DNA from: JBOGED01 sp050743625
GTDB taxonomy: Bacteria; Actinomycetota; Nitriliruptoria; Euzebyales; Egibacteraceae
Direction: 5' to 3'
DNA: 6,734 nt
Assembly: GCA_050743625.1 (NCBI GenBank)
Contig: JBOGED010000206.1
Location: 1 to 6,734 of the forward strand
Part shown: positions 5,714 to 6,734 of the stretch, piece after piece
Layout: each line of letters starts with the position of its first letter
Position numbering within the stretch: the first letter of the stretch is position 1
Notes under the pieces: model-generated
What the model was told of the DNA's origin: nothing
The model's database searches: none
The model's input: the letters and a program-made list of their open reading frames with translations, nothing else
Program-made: the position numbers and the translations under genes

Positions 5714-5741
5714 TAGGAGTCATTTCTCCACGTTGACCGCG

Positions 5742-5746
5742 AAAGG
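5742..5746 (+). promoter_or_regulatory. Ribosome binding site AAAGG of the SGNH hydrolase
   Basis: AAAGG is followed by 8 bases and ATG at 5755. The ATG is directly followed by a complete secretion signal, which supports the start. Confidence 0.55.
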
Positions 5747-5754
5747 CGCAGTCC

Positions 5755-6588
5755 ATGGCGTGCCGCATTCTCCGTGGTGGAGGCAAATTCGGTCTCATCT
5801 TCCTCTTGTCCGCCGTGCTTATGCTGGGGGGACTACCCGCCCAAGCAACGCCTCAACGGCCGGACTCGATGGCCGCGTTGGGCGATTCCATCACCCGAGC
5901 GTTCAACGCATGCGGCTTCTACGTCGACTGCCCCGCGGTCTCGTGGTCCACGGGGTTCAGTGGCCTCGTTGAGAGCCATTACCTGCGCATCCTCCAGCGC
6001 AACCCGGACATTGAGGGCCGCGCCTTCAACGACGCTCGGTCCGGTGCGACTGTGGCGGATTTAGACCGCCAGGCGCAGCTCGCGGTGGGACAGCAGGTCG
6101 ACTACGTCACGATCCTGATCGGGGCCAACGATGCCTGCGCTCCCACCGAAGACGGCATGACCCCGGTCAGCGAGTTCGAAGATCAATTGCGCACCGGCAT
6201 GGCGACCTTGCGGACCGGTCTCCCCGAAGCCACGCTTCTGGTAGTCAGTATCCCCGACATCAAGCGCCTCTGGAAGATTGGCAAAGACAACGCCGATGCT
6301 CGTGCCGTTTGGACGGCCGGCCGCATCTGCCAGTCCATGCTGGCCAATCCTCAGTCCGAGGCCGAGGAAGATGCGGCGCGACGCGACCGCGTCCAGCAGA
6401 GGGTCATCGACTACAACGACGTGCTACAGCGTATCTGCGACGACACTCCGCATTGCAGGTTCGACGGCAACGCCGTGTTCAACTATGACTTCGAGCTGCA
6501 ACACGTCAGCGTATGGGACTACTTCCACCCCAACCTCAGTGGACAGCGGATTCTCGCCGAGCTGACCTATCGCGACCGCTTTAGATAG
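5755..6588 (+). CDS. Secreted SGNH/GDSL-type esterase or lipase
   Basis: The 277-residue product has a signal peptide: basic start MACRILRGGGK, hydrophobic core to about residue 27, and an AQA cleavage site at 29-31, so the enzyme is exported. The mature part has the SGNH landmarks in order: block I ALGDSITR with nucleophile Ser45, block II Gly97 in NDARSGATV, block III GAND (123-126) with Asn125, and block V DYFHP with Asp255 and His258. Such enzymes hydrolyse esters of lipids, sugars or other acylated compounds; the substrate cannot be told. Six cysteines (53, 59, 128, 192, 228, 234) remain after signal removal. Their spacing fits three disulphides as in secreted actinobacterial SGNH lipases/esterases, with 53-59 and 228-234 as obvious near pairs. 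Length is normal for a single-domain member. The gene has its own candidate promoter and ribosome site and a strong hairpin 13 bases after the stop. Family call is firm; substrate is unknown. Confidence 0.92.
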   Translation: MACRILRGGGKFGLIFLLSAVLMLGGLPAQATPQRPDSMAALGDSITRAFNACGFYVDCPAVSWSTGFSGLVESHYLRILQRNPDIEGRAFNDARSGATVADLDRQAQLAVGQQVDYVTILIGANDACAPTEDGMTPVSEFEDQLRTGMATLRTGLPEATLLVVSIPDIKRLWKIGKDNADARAVWTAGRICQSMLANPQSEAEEDAARRDRVQQRVIDYNDVLQRICDDTPHCRFDGNAVFNYDFELQHVSVWDYFHPNLSGQRILAELTYRDRFR

Positions 6589-6601
6589 GTAGAGGGTGTG
6601 T

Positions 6602-6635
6602 CGACCGCGGTTCCCCCGGAGCCGAGCAGCGGTCG
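6602..6635 (+). terminator. Strong GC-rich hairpin after the SGNH hydrolase
   Basis: The outer stem CGACCGC (6602-6608) pairs with GCGGTCG (6629-6635). The inner stem GGTTCC (6609-6614) pairs with GGAGCC (6618-6623) with one G-T wobble around the loop CCC. A five-base bulge GAGCA sits on the right side. The 13-pair structure begins 13 bases after the stop. No T tract follows, as is common for terminators in high-GC bacteria, so termination is likely but not certain. Confidence 0.5.
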
Positions 6636-6648
6636 TGTCTCGGCGGTC

Positions 6649-6734
6649 GGGGGGGGGGGTGGCTGGGGAGGGGGCCGGGCGGGGGGGCCGCGGGCAGGGG
6701 GGGGGGGGGGGGGGGGGTGCCGCGGGGGGGGGGG
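6649..6734. other. G-homopolymer-rich contig edge, probable sequencing artefact
   Basis: Runs of 11, 21 and 11 consecutive G (6649-6659, 6697-6717, 6724-6734) are linked by other G-rich sequence almost free of A. This is abruptly unlike the rest of the window. It resembles the false G calls of two-colour sequencing carried into an assembly end. Nothing should be annotated from it. Confidence 0.75.

Noticed and set aside
6649..6734. G-quadruplex element or natural G-rich repeat at the right end
   Set aside because: The homopolymer lengths and abrupt change of composition at the window edge fit sequencing error better than biology.
1..6734. tRNA or rRNA genes, CRISPR arrays, insertion sequences, prophage genes
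   Set aside because: No clover-leaf-like sequence, regular spaced repeats, transposase or integrase motifs, or terminal inverted repeats were seen.

Overview
This is a GC-rich bacterial window whose third codon positions are strongly G/C. It carries six protein-coding genes in two blocks that face away from each other across a short divergent intergenic region at about 3863-4002. Overall character suggests a high-GC lineage such as an actinobacterium: lipobox lipoprotein, AXA-type secretion signal, six-cysteine SGNH hydrolase, Shine-Dalgarno-led starts. No marker gene fixes the taxonomy, so this is an inference. The right end runs into very long G homopolymers and looks like the edge of an assembled contig rather than natural sequence.

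Left block (26-3862, all minus strand) reads as a tightly packed three-gene operon. First is a small predicted lipoprotein of unknown function. It is joined by an ATGA stop/start overlap to a large membrane-anchored AAA+ zinc metalloprotease related to FtsH. That gene overlaps by 77 bases a flavin/heme-type split-barrel protein with a C-terminal DUF2470 domain (HugZ-like). The protease keeps every catalytic motif of the FtsH/M41 family, but has a different membrane domain (four predicted segments, no extracytoplasmic domain) and an unusual Gly/Met-rich insertion inside the ATPase module. The gene order suggests a membrane protein-turnover unit with a surface lipoprotein partner and a cytoplasmic flavin/heme-binding partner; this functional link is inferred from position only.

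Right block (about 4003-6588, all plus strand) holds a conserved-type hypothetical protein with a soluble helical N-terminal half and four predicted C-terminal membrane segments. It is followed by a small two-segment membrane protein and a secreted SGNH/GDSL hydrolase with its own plausible promoter. Downstream of the hydrolase is a strong GC-rich hairpin that may end transcription. The first gene of this block has a near-perfect Shine-Dalgarno sequence that points to an in-frame ATT codon rather than to the first ATG, a possible rare start.

No tRNA, rRNA, CRISPR array, insertion sequence or phage gene was recognised. The best candidate for something not well described is the lipoprotein / variant FtsH / HugZ-like overlapping operon.
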